From contig NZ_PVZB01000026.1 in assembly GCF_003002025.1 (NCBI RefSeq), positions 1-64,000 on the forward strand: 64,000 nt of DNA. The letters are read 5' to 3'. This document shows, in pieces, positions 46,043-56,226 of the stretch. This stretch comes from Paraburkholderia sp. BL25I1N1 (GTDB lineage: Bacteria > Pseudomonadota > Gammaproteobacteria > Burkholderiales > Burkholderiaceae). Numbering within the stretch: position 1 is the stretch's first letter; each line of letters opens with the position of its first letter. Below the pieces are notes generated by a model. It ran no database searches, was not told the DNA's origin, and saw nothing but the letters and a program-made list of their open reading frames with translations. Position numbers and translations under genes: made by a program.

Positions 46043-47475
46043 GCGCCTCCGAACACGTCGATGTTGCTGAACACGCAAGCCGGCGACGCATGGCCGACGC
46101 GAATGATCTGCGCCGGCTCGCCCTTGCCGCACATGGACGTGCCATACACCTCGCGCGTGCTCGCGTCGCCCACCGCACTCAGGCTGCGCCAGAAATTCGC
46201 GGAAATACCGCGGTAATTCGGCTGTTTGACGACCTGCGTGAGCTTGCCGTTTTCGATCAACTGGCCAAACTCGCAGCCGAACTGGAATTTGTTGCGATGG
46301 TCGTCGATCGACCAGGACGTGTTGGTGCGCATCAGAATGCCGTGTTCGATATTGCCGATCATCGCCTCCAGCGAACTCTCGCCCGGCTCGATATTCAGAT
46401 TCGCCATGCGATCGATGGGTGGCCGGTTCCAGTTCGAAGCACGCGAGTTCGCGACGCCCGGCATGCGTGCGCGCTGTTGCGACAACGCGCCGCCGAGCGG
46501 ACGTTCCAGCACGCCGTCGCGAATCAGATATTGCTTGTGCGCTTCGGTGCCGTCGTCGTCGAATGCGTAGGCTGCGGCTTCTTCGCGCAGCGACGGATCG
46601 AAGGTGACGTTCAGCAGTTCCGAGCCGTAGCGATACGAACCGAACATGTCCTGCTTGACGAAGCTCCAGCCCGCGAAGTTGCGTTCATCGCCGAGAATGC
46701 GATCCAGTTCGAGCGGATGGCCGATCGATTCGTGAATCTGCAGCATCATCTGGTCGGGCATCAGCAACAGATCGCGCTTGCCCGATGGGCAATTCGGCGC
46801 GGCCAGCAATTGCAGCGCTTCGTTTGCGACGCGCGCGCCCGAGCCTTCGAAGCCGAAACGCGTCAGCACTTCCATGCCGCCCTGTCCGAGCGTGCCGTAG
46901 TTGCCGCCCAGCGTGCGCACTTGCGTATCGCCGTTCGCGTGCGCGGCGACACTCAATTGCGGCATCACGAAACGGAACTGCTGGTCGATGCGAACACCGT
47001 CGCCGGTGATGTAGAGTTGATCGGTGTGCGTGATCTGCACTGCCGCCACACGTTCGACGATTTTTGCATCGAGGTTCGCGCCCGCGCATTCCGCGCCGAG
47101 AAGCTCGAGCCATTCGGCACGGCTCGGCAATGCGCGTTGCGCATTCGGCGACACGTACTGGCCGCTCGCCGCGGGTCGCGCGACTTCCCGATGGTCGATC
47201 AGCGACAAGGACGCGCTCGCCTCGGCGCGCGCGGTGGCTAAATCGAGCGCGGCCTGCAAACCGGCCGCCGAGAGATTCGCAGTCGCGGCATAACCCGCCC
47301 CCGCGCCCACCCACGCGATCAGCATCGCGCCGCGATCGCGCACGGTGCGCAGCGGCTGCGCGATGTCGTTGCGAATCTCGTGGTCGTCGACCTGTTCGTC
47401 CACAATGCGCAGCGACCAGAACGCCGCGCGGCTCTTCAGCGTTTGGGCGGCTTGCGCCCAACGTTCGTCAATCAT
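46039..47475 (-). CDS. tldD: TldD-family metalloprotease
   Basis: 478 residues from ATG 47475, 8 bases inside the yejF end. The zinc motif HExxxH is present as LQIHESIGHPLELDRI. The C-terminal part (NLNIEPGESSLEAMIGNIEHGILMRTN and FQFGCEFGQLIENGKLTQVVKQPNYRG) is typical. TldD/E cleaves short unfolded peptides and in E. coli matures microcin B17. The location inside a peptide-import operon suggests a dedicated paralogue rather than the housekeeping copy. Confidence 0.92.
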   Translation of the reverse strand: MIDERWAQAAQTLKSRAAFWSLRIVDEQVDDHEIRNDIAQPLRTVRDRGAMLIAWVGAGAGYAATANLSAAGLQAALDLATARAEASASLSLIDHREVARPAASGQYVSPNAQRALPSRAEWLELLGAECAGANLDAKIVERVAAVQITHTDQLYITGDGVRIDQQFRFVMPQLSVAAHANGDTQVRTLGGNYGTLGQGGMEVLTRFGFEGSGARVANEALQLLAAPNCPSGKRDLLLMPDQMMLQIHESIGHPLELDRILGDERNFAGWSFVKQDMFGSYRYGSELLNVTFDPSLREEAAAYAFDDDGTEAHKQYLIRDGVLERPLGGALSQQRARMPGVANSRASNWNRPPIDRMANLNIEPGESSLEAMIGNIEHGILMRTNTSWSIDDHRNKFQFGCEFGQLIENGKLTQVVKQPNYRGISANFWRSLSAVGDASTREVYGTSMCGKGEPAQIIRVGHASPACVFSNIDVFGGA

Positions 47476-49135
47476 TGGCAGGTCCCGTATGAGTCGCGGC
47501 CGTGCCGGGCTCCGGCACATTGAGCGACGAGGCGAGCAGCGACTGGGTATAAGGATGCGACGGCGCATGCAACACATCGAGTGTGTCGCCCGCCTCCACA
47601 ATGCGTCCGGACTTCATTACGATCACGCGATGCGCCATGGCTCGCATCACCGCCAGATCGTGCGTAATGAACAGATAGCTTAGCTTGTACTTTTTCTGCA
47701 GATTTGTCAGCAGATTCAGCACCTGTTTCTGGATCGACACGTCGAGCGCGCTGGTCGGCTCATCGAGCACGATCAATTCCGGTTGGACGGCCAGTGCGCG
47801 CGCAATCGCAATACGTTGACGCTGGCCGCCGGAGAATTCGTGCGGATAGCGCAGCATCGCGTCGGCCGGCATGCCGACTTCTTCGAGCAGGCTGCCGACG
47901 CGCGCGCGCCGCGCCTTCGCATCCACTTCCGGCTTATGCACGGCCAAACCCTCGCCGATGATCTGCTCCACCGTCATGCGTGGCGACAGCGAGCCGAACG
48001 GGTCCTGAAACACGACTTGCATACGCGAATACAGCGCGCGGCGCGAGTTCGCCGTCTTGAGCGTGGACAGCGGCAAACCGTCGATATGAATATGGCCGGC
48101 GGCTGGCTGTTGCAGGCCGAGGACAGTCGCGGCCAAGGTCGATTTCCCCGACCCAGATTCACCGACAATGCCGAGCGTTTCGCCGCGCCGCACGCTCAGG
48201 TCGACATCGTGCACCGCGCGGAACGTGGAGCGCCCGAACATGGACCGCCAGCCTTTCGCCGACGTGCGGTAATCGACGGCCAGTCCTTGCACTTCGAGCA
48301 GCCGGCGCGCGCCCGCCTCGACCGGCTCGACCGCGCGTTGCGGATCGCTGTCGAGCAGCCGCCGCGTATACGGATGTTGCGGGCTCGCGAATAGCGCGTC
48401 GGTCGTATTGGTTTCGACCAGCACGCCCTTTTCCATCACCGCGACGCGCTGCGCAAAACGTTTCACCAGATTCAGGTCGTGCGTAATCAACAGCACGGCC
48501 ATGCCGCGTTCGGCCGCTTCCTGTTCCTGCAACGAAATCAGCAAATCGACAATCTGCTGACGCACCGTGACGTCGAGCGCGGTGGTCGGTTCGTCGGCGA
48601 GCAGCAAACGCGGACGGCACGCGAGCGCCATGGCGATCATCGCGCGCTGCCGCTGACCGCCCGACAACTGATGCGGAAAGCTGTCGATGCGCCGCTCCGG
48701 TTCGGGAATGCCCGTGCGCCTGAGCAACTCGATGCCGCGCTCGCGCGCCGCATTCGGCCTCAGACCTTCATGCAGACGCAGGCTCTCGGCGATCTGCTTG
48801 CCGATCGTGAAGAGCGGATTGAGCGCCGTCATCGGTTCCTGAAAGACCATTGCGACGTCGGCGCCACGCAGACCGCGCATCTGTTGTTCGGTTTTTTGCA
48901 GCAGATCTTCACCATCGAGCAACATGCGGCCGCTCAATTCGGCATGCTCGACGAGCCGCAGAATGGACAGTGCGGTGACGCTCTTGCCCGAGCCCGATTC
49001 GCCGACCAGCGCCACGCGCTCGCCGCGGGCGATGGAGAGACTGAGTTCATGCACCGCGACCTTGTCGCCGAAACGCACGGAGAAACGATCGATTTCCAGC
49101 AACGGCCGAGCGATCGGCGCCTGAGCGGCGGTCAT
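47468..49135 (-). CDS. yejF: YejF-type peptide ABC transporter, double ATPase
   Basis: 555 residues from ATG 49135, overlapping the yejE stop by four bases. Two full ABC domains: Walker A GESGSGKS at about residue 45 and again near 365, signatures LSGGQRQR and FSGGQRQR, Walker B LLADEPTTALD and LIVLDEPTSALD. Fused DppD/DppF-like ATPases of this type energise YejABEF, the importer that takes up microcin C and other formylated or defensin-like peptides in enterics. Confidence 0.94.
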   Translation of the reverse strand: MTAAQAPIARPLLEIDRFSVRFGDKVAVHELSLSIARGERVALVGESGSGKSVTALSILRLVEHAELSGRMLLDGEDLLQKTEQQMRGLRGADVAMVFQEPMTALNPLFTIGKQIAESLRLHEGLRPNAARERGIELLRRTGIPEPERRIDSFPHQLSGGQRQRAMIAMALACRPRLLLADEPTTALDVTVRQQIVDLLISLQEQEAAERGMAVLLITHDLNLVKRFAQRVAVMEKGVLVETNTTDALFASPQHPYTRRLLDSDPQRAVEPVEAGARRLLEVQGLAVDYRTSAKGWRSMFGRSTFRAVHDVDLSVRRGETLGIVGESGSGKSTLAATVLGLQQPAAGHIHIDGLPLSTLKTANSRRALYSRMQVVFQDPFGSLSPRMTVEQIIGEGLAVHKPEVDAKARRARVGSLLEEVGMPADAMLRYPHEFSGGQRQRIAIARALAVQPELIVLDEPTSALDVSIQKQVLNLLTNLQKKYKLSYLFITHDLAVMRAMAHRVIVMKSGRIVEAGDTLDVLHAPSHPYTQSLLASSLNVPEPGTAATHTGPAND

Positions 49136-50247
49136 CGCGGACCTCCGCCGAAAGCAGAACCGCGCGAACGCGTGTCGAGCGCATTGCGCAATGCGTCGCC
49201 CATGAAGGTCAGCAACAGCAACGTGATCACCAGCGCGGCAAACGCCGACATCGAGATCCACCATGCGTCGAGATTGTTCTTGCCTTCCTGCAGCAGTTCA
49301 CCGAGGCTAGGTGTCGGCGGCGGCACGCCGAGGCCAAGAAAGTCGAGGCTGGTCAGCGAGAGAATCGCGGCGCTCATGCGGAACGGCAGGAAGGTAATCA
49401 CCGGCGTCAAACTATTCGGCAGAACATGACGCCACATGATCTGCCAGTTGCTGAGACCCATGGTACGTGCCGCCTTCACGTAATCGAGCGAACGGTTGCG
49501 CAGGAATTCGGCGCGCACGTAATCGGACAGGACCAGCCAGCCGAACATCGACAGCAAAATGAAGAGCAGCCACAACGTGGGCTCGAAGATCGACGCGAAG
49601 ATGATCAACAGGTACAGGTCGGGCATCGAACTCCAGATTTCGATCAGGCGCTGACCGATCAGATCGGTGCGTCCGCCGTAAAAGCCCTGCACCGCGCCAG
49701 TCAGCACGCCGACCACGACCCCGGAAACCGTGAGCGCCAGCGCCATCAGCACCGACAAGCGGAAGCCGTACAGCAGCCGCGCCAGCACGTCGCGCCCGAA
49801 CTGATCCGTGCCGAGCCAGTTGCTCGCGGTGGGCGGCGCCGGATACGGATGCGCGGCGAAATAGTCGATCGTGTCGTAGTGGAAATGATTCGGCGGATAG
49901 ATCGCAAAGTTGCCATTCGATTCGAGCCGCGAGCGGATATACGGATCGAGGTAATTGGCACGCGCCGGAAAGTCGCCGCCAAACAGCGTCTCCGGATAGT
50001 CCTTCACGATCGGGAAGTAATAGTGCCCGTCGTAACGGACGAGCAGCGGACGGTCGTTGGACAACACCTCGCCGAGCAGGCTGATGGCGAACAGCGACAC
50101 GAAAATCACGAGGCTCCAGTAACCGAGACGCTGCCGCCTGAAGCGCAGCCACGTACGCCGCCACGGAGACGGCGACGCCGCGTGCGCCGCGCCGGCCGCG
50201 TCAGCGGTCCAGGCGGTTGAATTGGATGCGGGGGTCGACGAGGACAT
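49132..50247 (-). CDS. yejE: YejE-type peptide ABC transporter permease
   Basis: 371 residues from ATG 50247 (a TTG at 50262 is also open), overlapping yejB by 47 bp. After a short hydrophilic head comes RRQRLGYWSLVIFVSLFAISLLGEVL, then a large periplasmic loop with the fixed Yej segment RSRLESNGNFAIYPPNHFHYDT and the permease core DYVKAARTMGLSNWQIMWRHVLPNSLTPVI. Inner-membrane subunit. Confidence 0.93.
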   Translation of the reverse strand: MSSSTPASNSTAWTADAAGAAHAASPSPWRRTWLRFRRQRLGYWSLVIFVSLFAISLLGEVLSNDRPLLVRYDGHYYFPIVKDYPETLFGGDFPARANYLDPYIRSRLESNGNFAIYPPNHFHYDTIDYFAAHPYPAPPTASNWLGTDQFGRDVLARLLYGFRLSVLMALALTVSGVVVGVLTGAVQGFYGGRTDLIGQRLIEIWSSMPDLYLLIIFASIFEPTLWLLFILLSMFGWLVLSDYVRAEFLRNRSLDYVKAARTMGLSNWQIMWRHVLPNSLTPVITFLPFRMSAAILSLTSLDFLGLGVPPPTPSLGELLQEGKNNLDAWWISMSAFAALVITLLLLTFMGDALRNALDTRSRGSAFGGGPR

Positions 50248-51253
50248 AGCAGACGTCAGCAATGAGTTTGGTTACGAGGGCAATCAGCGTGAACAGAAAC
50301 AGCGAACCGAGCACGACCGGATAGTCACGGCGAATCACGGAGTCGTACGACAGTTGGCCCATGCCGTCGAGCGAGAACAAAGTTTCGATCAGCAGATTGC
50401 CGTTCAGAAACGCGCCGACGAAGGCCGCCGGCAAACCGGTGAGCAGCGGAATCGCCGCATTGCGCAGCACGTGTTTCCACAGCACGTCGCGCTCCGGTGC
50501 GCCCTTGGCGCGCGCGGTCAGCACATATTGCCGGCCGATTTCCTCCAGAAACGTGTTCTTGGTCAGAATGGTGACGATCGCGAAGTTGCCGACGACCGAA
50601 GCCGTGACCGGCAACACGATGTGCCACAGATAGTCGAGCAGTTTGCCGAACGCGCTGAGATCGTTGAAGTTGTCCGAGGTAAGACCGCGCATCGGAAACA
50701 CCTGCCAGAACGTGCCGCCGCCGAATAACATCAATAACAGCACGCCGAGCACGAAGCCGGGAATCGCATAGCCGGTGAGCACCAGCACGCTCGTGACGGT
50801 ATCGAAGCGCGAGCCGTTGCGCACCGCTTTCGCGATCCCCAACGGCACGGATATCAGATACGTGAGCAGCACCGTCCATAAGCCGAGCGTGATCGACACG
50901 GGCAGCTTCGATTTGATCACGTCCCACACGCTGTCGTGCTGATAGTAGGACTGGCCAAGATCGAACGTTGCGTAGTGCTTGAGCATCAGCAGATAGCGTT
51001 CGAGCGGCGGCTTGTCGAAGCCGAACTGTTTCTTGATCTGCTCGATCTGCTGCGGATCGACGCCCTGGCTGCCGTGATAACCGCCGCCGCCCGCCCCCGC
51101 CTCTCCGCCACGGCCAGCGCCGTGGCGGAGTTGCGTCATCACCTGTTCGACCGGCCCACCCGGCACGAACTGCGTGACGACAAAAGTCAGCGTGACCACG
51201 CCGAGCAGGGTCGGCACCATCAACAACAAGCGTCTGAGAATGTAGGCAAGCAT
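50201..51253 (-). CDS. yejB: YejB-type peptide ABC transporter permease
   Basis: 350 residues. It starts MLAYILRRLLLMVPTLLGVVTLTF, has a Gly-rich periplasmic insert (GRGGEAGAGGGGYHGSQG), and the EAA loop GRQYVLTARAKGAPERDVLWKHVLRNAAIPLL. It begins 8 bp after the yejA stop and is its translational neighbour. The Gly-rich insert is also seen in other YejB proteins. Confidence 0.93.
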   Translation of the reverse strand: MLAYILRRLLLMVPTLLGVVTLTFVVTQFVPGGPVEQVMTQLRHGAGRGGEAGAGGGGYHGSQGVDPQQIEQIKKQFGFDKPPLERYLLMLKHYATFDLGQSYYQHDSVWDVIKSKLPVSITLGLWTVLLTYLISVPLGIAKAVRNGSRFDTVTSVLVLTGYAIPGFVLGVLLLMLFGGGTFWQVFPMRGLTSDNFNDLSAFGKLLDYLWHIVLPVTASVVGNFAIVTILTKNTFLEEIGRQYVLTARAKGAPERDVLWKHVLRNAAIPLLTGLPAAFVGAFLNGNLLIETLFSLDGMGQLSYDSVIRRDYPVVLGSLFLFTLIALVTKLIADVCYVLVDPRIQFNRLDR

Positions 51254-51261
51254 GCTGTGCC

Positions 51262-53190
51262 TCAGTGAGCCGTAGCGGCCGTAGCCGCGGTGGAAGATGC
51301 GGTCTGGGCGGCCGGCGTTTTCCTGTACCAGTAGTCGATCACCCAGTCTTCGTATACATACGTCGTCGGCACTTTGTCCGGATGACCGAGCGTCGACTTG
51401 TAGCCGATCCGCGCTCCCGGCGCGTAATACTCCGGCACGATGTAGAACGAATAGATCAGCACGCGGTCGAGTGCACGGGTTGCCGCTTCGAGGTCGTCGA
51501 GATTGTCGGCGGAGAGCGCCGAATGAATCAGCGAGTCGACCGCTTTGGAGCGGACGCCCGGATAGTTTTCCGAGCCGACTTCCGACGCCGCCGCGCTGCC
51601 GAAACGGCGCGTCAATTCCGCGCCGGGAATCGTCACCGGCGGATAGATGAACGTGGTCATGTCGTACTCGAAGTTATCCAGCCTCTTCTGATACAGCGCG
51701 CTGTCGATCTCGCGCATATGCGCCTGGATGCCGAGCATGCCGAGCGCCTGCATATACGGCAGGATCAGGCGATCCATACCGGGCTGATCGTCCATGATCT
51801 CGATCGTCATCGGCGTGCCGTTGGCGTCGCGCAAGGCGCCGTCGCGATAGTGCCAGCCCGCTTGCGCCAGCAGATCGCGCGCCACGCGCAAGTTGCCGCG
51901 CAAGGAATCTGGCGCGATCGTCGTGGGCTGCTTGAGCATGGGGCCGAATACTTCCGGCGGCACGTCGGCCCTCAACGGCTCAAGCAAGGCCAGTTCCTTC
52001 GGGCCGGGCATGCCGGTCGCACCGAACGGACTCGCCGCAAAATAGCTGCTGGTGCGCCGGTATTGACCGTAGAACATCATGCGGTTCATCCAGTCGTAGT
52101 CGAATGCCATCGTCAGCGCGTGACGCACGCGCGGGTCCTGAAACATCGGCTTGCGCAGGTTCATCAGCAAGCCCTGCATTTGCGCGGGGCCGTCGGCGAA
52201 TTCGCCTTTCTTCAGTAGTCCGTTGTCGAAGTTCTTGCCGACGTACTTGCGCGCCCATTGCGTTGCGCTGTATTCGACAAGCACGTCGGTGTCGCCGGCC
52301 TTGAACGCCTCCAGTTGCGTGTAATGGTCGCGATACAGTTTGAAGGTGATGCTCGCGAAGCGGAACATGCCGCGCCGCGACGGCAGATTCGCGGCCCAGT
52401 AATCGGGGTTGCGTCGATAGGTAATCTGCTTGTCGTTCTTGCGCGACTCGATCAGATACGGGCCGCTCGCGATCGGCGGCTCGTTCGCGATCTGGTCGAA
52501 CGGTAGACGTGTGCCGTCCGCGCGCATGCCCCACTTCGGCGAGAAGATCGGTAAATCGCCGGCGATCAGCGCTGCGTCGCGTTCGGCGTGCTTGAATTCG
52601 AAGCGAATCGTGTTTTTGTCGATCACGGTCGCGCTTTTGATGACCGAGAACTGCGCATTGAAGAGCGGCGAGGCCTTTGGGCTCGTCAATGTGTCAAACG
52701 AGTATTTGACATCGGCCGCGGTGATCGGATCGCCGTTCGAAAAGCGCGCGGCGGGATTGATGTGGAAGGTGGCCGAACCCAGGTCCGGCGCGACCTCGAC
52801 ATCGTCGGCGATCAGCGGGTACTCGGAGGCGAGCTCGTCCCAACTGCGCTGCATCAGCGTATCGAACATCAGATGCTGAATGTCCGGCGCGGGCGCACCG
52901 CGCACGAGAAACGGATTCAGCGAATCGTAGCTCTGCAGTTCGTCGAAGTTCTGGAAGCTGAGCTTGCCGTCGCTCGGCGCCGTGGGATCCGCGTAGTCGA
53001 AGTGCGTGAAGCCGGCGGGATATTTGGGTTCGTCATACTGCGCAATCGAGGGCCGCGCCTGCGCGCAGACCGCGCCCAATGCCAGACACGCCCCTGCGCA
53101 CAGCGCGATTCGAGCGGCAGTGCCAGGCAGGCGCATCGCGGCCGCTGCAGTTCGAACAGCGCGCGACCAGTGAAACTTCACAAGTCTCAT
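51262..53190 (-). CDS. yejA: YejA-type periplasmic peptide-binding protein
   Basis: 642 residues. The signal peptide ends near VCAQA (about residue 45), and the mature protein is a family 5 extracellular solute-binding protein: FTHFDYADPTAPSDGKLSFQNFDELQSYDSLNPFL is diagnostic of YejA. First gene of the nine-gene run. A second possible ATG at 53136 would shorten the signal. It delivers peptides to YejBEF from the periplasm. Confidence 0.93.
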   Translation of the reverse strand: MRLVKFHWSRAVRTAAAAMRLPGTAARIALCAGACLALGAVCAQARPSIAQYDEPKYPAGFTHFDYADPTAPSDGKLSFQNFDELQSYDSLNPFLVRGAPAPDIQHLMFDTLMQRSWDELASEYPLIADDVEVAPDLGSATFHINPAARFSNGDPITAADVKYSFDTLTSPKASPLFNAQFSVIKSATVIDKNTIRFEFKHAERDAALIAGDLPIFSPKWGMRADGTRLPFDQIANEPPIASGPYLIESRKNDKQITYRRNPDYWAANLPSRRGMFRFASITFKLYRDHYTQLEAFKAGDTDVLVEYSATQWARKYVGKNFDNGLLKKGEFADGPAQMQGLLMNLRKPMFQDPRVRHALTMAFDYDWMNRMMFYGQYRRTSSYFAASPFGATGMPGPKELALLEPLRADVPPEVFGPMLKQPTTIAPDSLRGNLRVARDLLAQAGWHYRDGALRDANGTPMTIEIMDDQPGMDRLILPYMQALGMLGIQAHMREIDSALYQKRLDNFEYDMTTFIYPPVTIPGAELTRRFGSAAASEVGSENYPGVRSKAVDSLIHSALSADNLDDLEAATRALDRVLIYSFYIVPEYYAPGARIGYKSTLGHPDKVPTTYVYEDWVIDYWYRKTPAAQTASSTAATAATAH

Positions 53191-53208
53191 CTTCGGAATG
53201 CGTAAGAA

Positions 53209-53235
53209 CGCGCGCCGGCTTCAGGCCGGCGCGCG
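53209..53235 (-). terminator. Hairpin after the TonB-dependent receptor gene
   Basis: CGCGCGCCGGC and GCCGGCGCGCG around a 5-nt loop, an 11-bp perfect stem followed on the minus strand by GTTCTT. It lies between the receptor and yejA, so it may separate the two transcripts or attenuate read-through. Confidence 0.55.
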
Positions 53236-53481
53236 GTAAATCGAATCGGCAAGAGTGCCGGCATGACGCCTTCGCTCTCGTAGCTTTCCCCCGCTAGCGC
53301 TGCTCTGCGCGCTAGCTCGTTGCCGCTCGCCACCGCTCGCCGTGGTTCTGAACGAGCATTGTGCACGCGGGCACGCCTCAGTACATCGCTAACAAATTTG
53401 CGCCGCTCCGGCACCAACAATGGAAGCCGGAGCGGCCAACCGGTTGGACAGACTGCGGGTGCATCACAAACATCGAGGATT

Positions 53482-56226
53482 TCAGAAGCGGTACGACGCG
53501 CCGACCTGGAAGAAGCGGCCGATGTTAGTGTAAAGCGACTGGTCGTAGCCCGTGATATCCGGGGTGGCCTGCCACTCCACGTCGAACGGCGGCTTGCGAT
53601 CGAAGATGTTGTTGATGCCGCCGTAGATCGTCCAGTTCTTGAAGCCGCGATACGTGGCCATCAGGTTGAACTGGCTGTACGACGCCACCGACAGCGTGCC
53701 GCCGTCGCCGAACTCGGACGCCACCGCGTTGGTGTACGGGCCGGTGTACTGCCACGTCAGCGTGGTGGTCAGCTTGCGGTAATCCCAGGAGAGGCTGGTA
53801 TTACCCTTCCAGCGCGGATTGGACGCACCGAACGGTTGCAACAGCGCGAGGTTGTTGCCGGCAAAGTCCTGCGTCGGCGCACCCGGGCTATTCAGCTTGA
53901 AGTGCCACACATAGGCCCAGTCGCCTGCCAGCGTGAACGTGCCGTACTTCGTGCCCACCGACTTGCGGAAGTTCATGTCGAAACCGTCGGTGTCGAGCGA
54001 ACCCAGGTTGACGAACTGTTCCTTGATGTAGGCCACCGTGCCGTCCGGATTGCGGATCACGTTCGACGGGTTGTTCGCATCCATCACCGCGTTCGGATCG
54101 TCCGTGCCGATCACACCGTCAATGTGGATCTTGTAGAACGCCGCACCGATATCCGTCGACGAGTCCGGCGAAAGCTGGAAGCCGATGTTGTAGTTCTTGG
54201 TGCGCTCAGGCTGCAGCGCCGGATTGCCGTTGACCTGTTCCGTCGTGAAGTGCTTGGTCGGCGTGCCGCTCGGGTCGTTCGGGTCCACCAGGTTCTGGTG
54301 AGCCAGATAGGTTGCCTGCGAGTTTTCGACCAGCGTCGGCGCGCGGAAGCCGCGGCTATACGATGCGAAAGCCGTGAGTGCCCGCACCGGCTGGAAGCGC
54401 AACGCGAAGCTCGGCGAGAACGCACCGCCGAAATCGCTGTAGTGGTCGTAGCGGCCCGCCTGCGTGAACGTCAGGTTGTGGACGATCGGAATATCCACCT
54501 GATAGTAGACGGCGGCCACATTGCGCTCACCGTCGACCGTTTGCACGTTGGCCGGCGCCGTAACGCCGAGCGCGCTATACGTACGCGAGTTGATGATGTT
54601 GCTTTCGTGACGGAATTCCGTACCGAAACCGACACCGACCGGACCGCCCGGCAGCGTGAACAGATTGGTCGTCGAGGTCTTCGCCGTGACGCTGTCGAGC
54701 TTCGAGATCGCCTGCTCATAGTCGTTCTGGAAGACGCCGTTCAAACCGTTCGGCGTGGCCGACGGGTTCGAAAAGTTGAATACGCCGTTCTGCAGAATGT
54801 TCTCGAGGCCTGCAACATTCAGCACGTTGCCATAGGTCGTGTCCACCGTGCTCTGCGAATGGCCGTAATCCGCGGACCAATCCCAATCGCCGAATTTCGG
54901 GGTGGTGAACGAGCCCTTCACGCCGGTCGATGCACGCCAGAACGTCGACACCGTATCCGCCGAGACGGTATTCGGGAACGTATAGTTGATCAGCGTGGGC
55001 ACGCCGAACGGGTTGTACGGATTGGTGCCCGAGACCGTGCGCGAGATCGGCAACGCGGAGCCGGTGGCCGGGTTGAACGCGTTGGTCTGGCTGCTCAGCA
55101 CGGCCGGACCTTCGTTCTGCACGGTTTCGTTGCGGCTCACCCACAAATCGGCGTAAGCCTGCATATCGTCATTGATCTTGAACGTGCCGCGCACTTTCGC
55201 GTTCAGGCGCGTGATCGCTGGCACGAGCGAGGTGGTGCTGGCCGGATTCGATTTACACGTGGATGCGCCGTTCGCCGACACGCTGCCCGGAGGACAGGGA
55301 TTGAGCGCCATGTTGGTGCCGTCGGCCGTGGTCCAGTACGACTGCTGGTTCGGACCGAGCGGACCCGCGAGACCACCCGGGAACTGGCTGAAGTCTTGAC
55401 CCGCGGTCATGTCGCGATCGCCGAGCGACGAGCCGGTGTCGCGGTAATAGCTCGCGGCGGCTGTCACGTTGAAGCGGTCGCCATTCAGGTCGCCGATACC
55501 GCCGAGCACACTGAAGTTGCCCTGCGCGTCGCCCGGATGCTGCGCCTTGCCGAGCTGGCCATCGATCTGCAAGCCCTGGAAGTCTTTCTTGGTGATGATG
55601 TTGACCACGCCCGCAATGGCATCCGAACCATACACCGAGACCGCACCGGTCTTCACGATGTCGATGTGGTCGATCATGTTGAGCGGGATCGAATTCACGT
55701 CGAAGAACGTGTCGGTGAAGTTCACCGCCTTGCCGTAATTCGCTACCCGTTGCCCGTCCACCAGCACCAGGGTGTACTTCTCGCTCAGACCGCGCAATGC
55801 AATACCGCCGCCGCCTTGCGCGGAGCTGTTCATTGTCGTTTGACCCCAACTGCTCCCCGAATTCGCGGACGTGCCGCGCAGGAAGTCGGCCACGGTCGTA
55901 TAGCCGCTTTGCTGGATTTCCTTGGTCGTGATGGTCTGAACTTCCGTGTTGCCGACCTTGTCCGCCGTGCGGATCAGCGACCCGGTCACTTCGAATTTCT
56001 TGAGTTGCTGGACCCCTTTGCCCGCCGGCGTCGCGGTGGTGTTGTCCGCAGACGGTGTGGCGGCCGTGCCCGTTGCCGGGGTGCTTTCCGTCGTCGTCGC
56101 GCCTGCCGCGGTGCCGGTGGTCGCCGGCTGGCTTTGCGCAAACGCCGGTACGGCGATTGCGGCCGACAACGCCAGTTCAGCCCAGACTATTCTTCTAATG
56201 GCCAGCGCCAATGCCCTTTGTTTCAT
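53482..56226 (-). CDS. TonB-dependent outer-membrane receptor
   Basis: 914 residues. The signal ends VPAFA; a Thr/Ala-rich spacer follows (about 32-70); a TonB-box-like KFEVTGS; the plug domain (QQSGYTTVADFLRGT ... IALRGLSEKYTLVLVDGQRV ... SVYGSDAIAGVVNIITKKDFQG); then a 22-strand barrel ending in FQVGASYRF with the C-terminal Phe. No FecA-type signalling domain. Barrel motifs RYDHYSDFGGAFSPSFALRFQPV and SRGFRAPTLVE resemble the large-ligand receptors common in Xanthomonas and Caulobacter. It is the likely entry point for the peptide imported by the Yej transporter. Confidence 0.93.
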   Translation of the reverse strand: MKQRALALAIRRIVWAELALSAAIAVPAFAQSQPATTGTAAGATTTESTPATGTAATPSADNTTATPAGKGVQQLKKFEVTGSLIRTADKVGNTEVQTITTKEIQQSGYTTVADFLRGTSANSGSSWGQTTMNSSAQGGGGIALRGLSEKYTLVLVDGQRVANYGKAVNFTDTFFDVNSIPLNMIDHIDIVKTGAVSVYGSDAIAGVVNIITKKDFQGLQIDGQLGKAQHPGDAQGNFSVLGGIGDLNGDRFNVTAAASYYRDTGSSLGDRDMTAGQDFSQFPGGLAGPLGPNQQSYWTTADGTNMALNPCPPGSVSANGASTCKSNPASTTSLVPAITRLNAKVRGTFKINDDMQAYADLWVSRNETVQNEGPAVLSSQTNAFNPATGSALPISRTVSGTNPYNPFGVPTLINYTFPNTVSADTVSTFWRASTGVKGSFTTPKFGDWDWSADYGHSQSTVDTTYGNVLNVAGLENILQNGVFNFSNPSATPNGLNGVFQNDYEQAISKLDSVTAKTSTTNLFTLPGGPVGVGFGTEFRHESNIINSRTYSALGVTAPANVQTVDGERNVAAVYYQVDIPIVHNLTFTQAGRYDHYSDFGGAFSPSFALRFQPVRALTAFASYSRGFRAPTLVENSQATYLAHQNLVDPNDPSGTPTKHFTTEQVNGNPALQPERTKNYNIGFQLSPDSSTDIGAAFYKIHIDGVIGTDDPNAVMDANNPSNVIRNPDGTVAYIKEQFVNLGSLDTDGFDMNFRKSVGTKYGTFTLAGDWAYVWHFKLNSPGAPTQDFAGNNLALLQPFGASNPRWKGNTSLSWDYRKLTTTLTWQYTGPYTNAVASEFGDGGTLSVASYSQFNLMATYRGFKNWTIYGGINNIFDRKPPFDVEWQATPDITGYDQSLYTNIGRFFQVGASYRF

